Of a stretch of 64,000 nucleotides of DNA, positions 62,976 through 64,000 are shown in pieces. Every line of letters begins with the position of its first letter. Positions within the stretch are counted from its first letter, which is position 1. This DNA is from Chitinophagales bacterium (GTDB lineage: Bacteria > Bacteroidota > Bacteroidia > Chitinophagales > JADIYW01), in assembly GCA_019694955.1 (NCBI GenBank), contig JAIBAX010000013.1:1-64000 (forward strand). Reading direction: 5' to 3'. The notes under the pieces are model-generated. The model was not told where the DNA came from. It worked only from the letters and a program-made list of their open reading frames with translations, and searched no databases. A program made the translations under genes and the position numbers.

Positions 62976-64000
62976 ATGCAATTGAACGCTCAACAAGTTT
63001 ATTTACTCTTCCAAAGGTTAGGCTTCGGAGCAGATTATCCTACAATAAAAAGCAATATCGGAAAAACGCCGGAAGCTATTTTCTACCAATATGACGCTTT
63101 TGATGCACCACTGCAACTAAGCTTTGAACCTATCGCTCTCAGCGAAATGCAATCGTTAAGTGAAGAAGAAAAGGAGGCGTTAAAGAAAACTGCCCGACAA
63201 GGCGTTATCGACCTGAATCTTCTGTGGCTTGAAAAAATGAGTGCTTCGAAAGCGCCTTTTAGGGAAAAAATGGCGCTCTTTTGGCATGGTCACTTTGCGT
63301 GCGAGGACAAAAATCCTGTTTTTGTACAAAATTATTGCAATGTTTTGCGAAAAAATGCCTTCGGAAACTTCAGAGACCTCGTCTTCTATATAGCAAAAGA
63401 TGCTGCCATGTTGCGGTATCTGAATAATCAACAGAATAGAAAGAAACAACCGAATGAAAATTTCGCACGTGAGTTGATGGAACTTTTCACCCTTGGCAGA
63501 GGAAATTATACCGAAAAGGACGTGCAGGAAGCGGCTCGTGCTTTCACGGGGTGGAGTTTTGAACCGGGAACTGGTGATTTCATAAAGAGGGAAAACCTCC
63601 ACGACAACAATGAAAAAGTGTTCTTTGACAAGCATGGCAATCTGGATGGGGATGACATCATCAATACCATCCTCGATAAAAAAGAATGTGCTTATTTTAT
63701 TGCCAAGAAATTCCTGAAATACTTCCTGTCAGAGCATCCTGACCCAACATTAGTCTCTGAATATGGTGCTGAACTATTTAACAATGGTTATGACATGGAA
63801 AAACTCACTCTAAAACTCATTTCTTCTGAGGTTTTCTACCGAGAAGAGAATCGGTTTCAAAAGATAAAATCTCCCGTTGAATTGATTGCCCAAATAAATA
63901 GATTAATACCGTTAACTTACGATCAGCCTAAAATACAGTTAGCTGTGCAGCGTGGTTTAGGGCAAATCCTGTTTCATCCCCCAAATGTTGCAGGTTGGAA
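62976..64000 (+). CDS. DUF1800 family protein (3' end outside window)
   Basis: The frame opens at ATG 62976 and is still open at the window edge (about 341 codons). The family pattern is clear: LNAQQVYLLFQRLGFGADYPTI at the start, EKMALFWHGHFA, ENFARELMELFTLGRGNYTE and AARAFTGWSF in the middle, and FHPPNVAGW at the edge. DUF1800 proteins are usually secreted or periplasmic and lie beside a DUF1501 gene, as part of an uncharacterised system; that partner may follow downstream. No signal peptide is visible at this start. Confidence 0.93.
   Translation, partial: MQLNAQQVYLLFQRLGFGADYPTIKSNIGKTPEAIFYQYDAFDAPLQLSFEPIALSEMQSLSEEEKEALKKTARQGVIDLNLLWLEKMSASKAPFREKMALFWHGHFACEDKNPVFVQNYCNVLRKNAFGNFRDLVFYIAKDAAMLRYLNNQQNRKKQPNENFARELMELFTLGRGNYTEKDVQEAARAFTGWSFEPGTGDFIKRENLHDNNEKVFFDKHGNLDGDDIINTILDKKECAYFIAKKFLKYFLSEHPDPTLVSEYGAELFNNGYDMEKLTLKLISSEVFYREENRFQKIKSPVELIAQINRLIPLTYDQPKIQLAVQRGLGQILFHPPNVAGW

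Overview
The window is a 64 kb piece of a Bacteroidota chromosome, most likely from the Chitinophagales/Sphingobacteriales side of the phylum. The evidence is the type IX secretion (T9SS) apparatus and cargo: a PorP/SprF protein, a giant adhesin with a gliding-motility-associated C-terminal domain, and four metalloproteases with C-terminal sorting domains. Other support comes from a beta-propeller (reg_prop/Y_Y_Y) sensor kinase, a CarboxypepD_reg/TonB-dependent receptor, DUF3667, DUF983, DUF4126, DUF4919 and DUF1800 families, and many TAnnTTTG promoter -7 elements just upstream of start codons. The DNA is AT-rich. I saw no rRNA, tRNA, CRISPR array, phage or intact insertion sequence.

Layout. 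1-2.7 kb is a small accessory patch (DUF5984-like protein, self-inhibited Fic protein, a small unknown protein) next to a possible broken gene end. 2.8-6.7 kb is a LytS/LytTR-type two-component pair. 7-10.1 kb holds an overlapping VanW-family/PBP1C pair. 10.4-13.5 kb has a secreted glycosidase-like protein, a small partner and a DinB-like protein. 13.6-16.8 kb has an acyltransferase, a geranylgeranyl-reductase-like flavoprotein and a DUF983 protein, separated by dense low-complexity intergenic repeats. 17.2-26.6 kb is the adhesin locus: a highly repetitive Ig-like adhesin of about 2,600 residues, broken by a 13-nt deletion in one repeat, followed 5 nt later by a PorP/SprF-OmpA fusion. 26.8-41.4 kb is mostly core genes and small envelope genes (EVE, MFS, GcvP, DUF4126, MscL, SPFH plus a ribbon-helix-helix protein, a TonB-dependent receptor, a YfiT-like protein, DUF3667 and a lipoprotein). 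41.4-50.2 kb is a head-to-tail array of four M43 metalloproteases. 50.4-56.3 kb is an ExbB-ExbD-ExbD-TonB energy-transduction cluster followed by a PstS-like lipoprotein and a TPR protein. 56.5-64 kb has Rrf2, GNAT, PdxJ, a beta-barrel protein, Ndk, an NrnA-like DHH phosphoesterase, FKBP, a methyltransferase and a DUF1800 protein that runs off the window.

How the genes work together. Two envelope themes dominate. The first is export to the cell surface: the adhesin, its PorP/SprF partner and the four proteases all look like T9SS-dependent products. The second is energised outer-membrane uptake: TonB, ExbB, two ExbD proteins and a TonB-dependent receptor. The most notable sequence-level signals are the 786-bp near-identical adhesin modules with one copy shortened to 773 bp, the tandem protease family, and several families of short palindromes between genes, some of which appear to serve as terminators.
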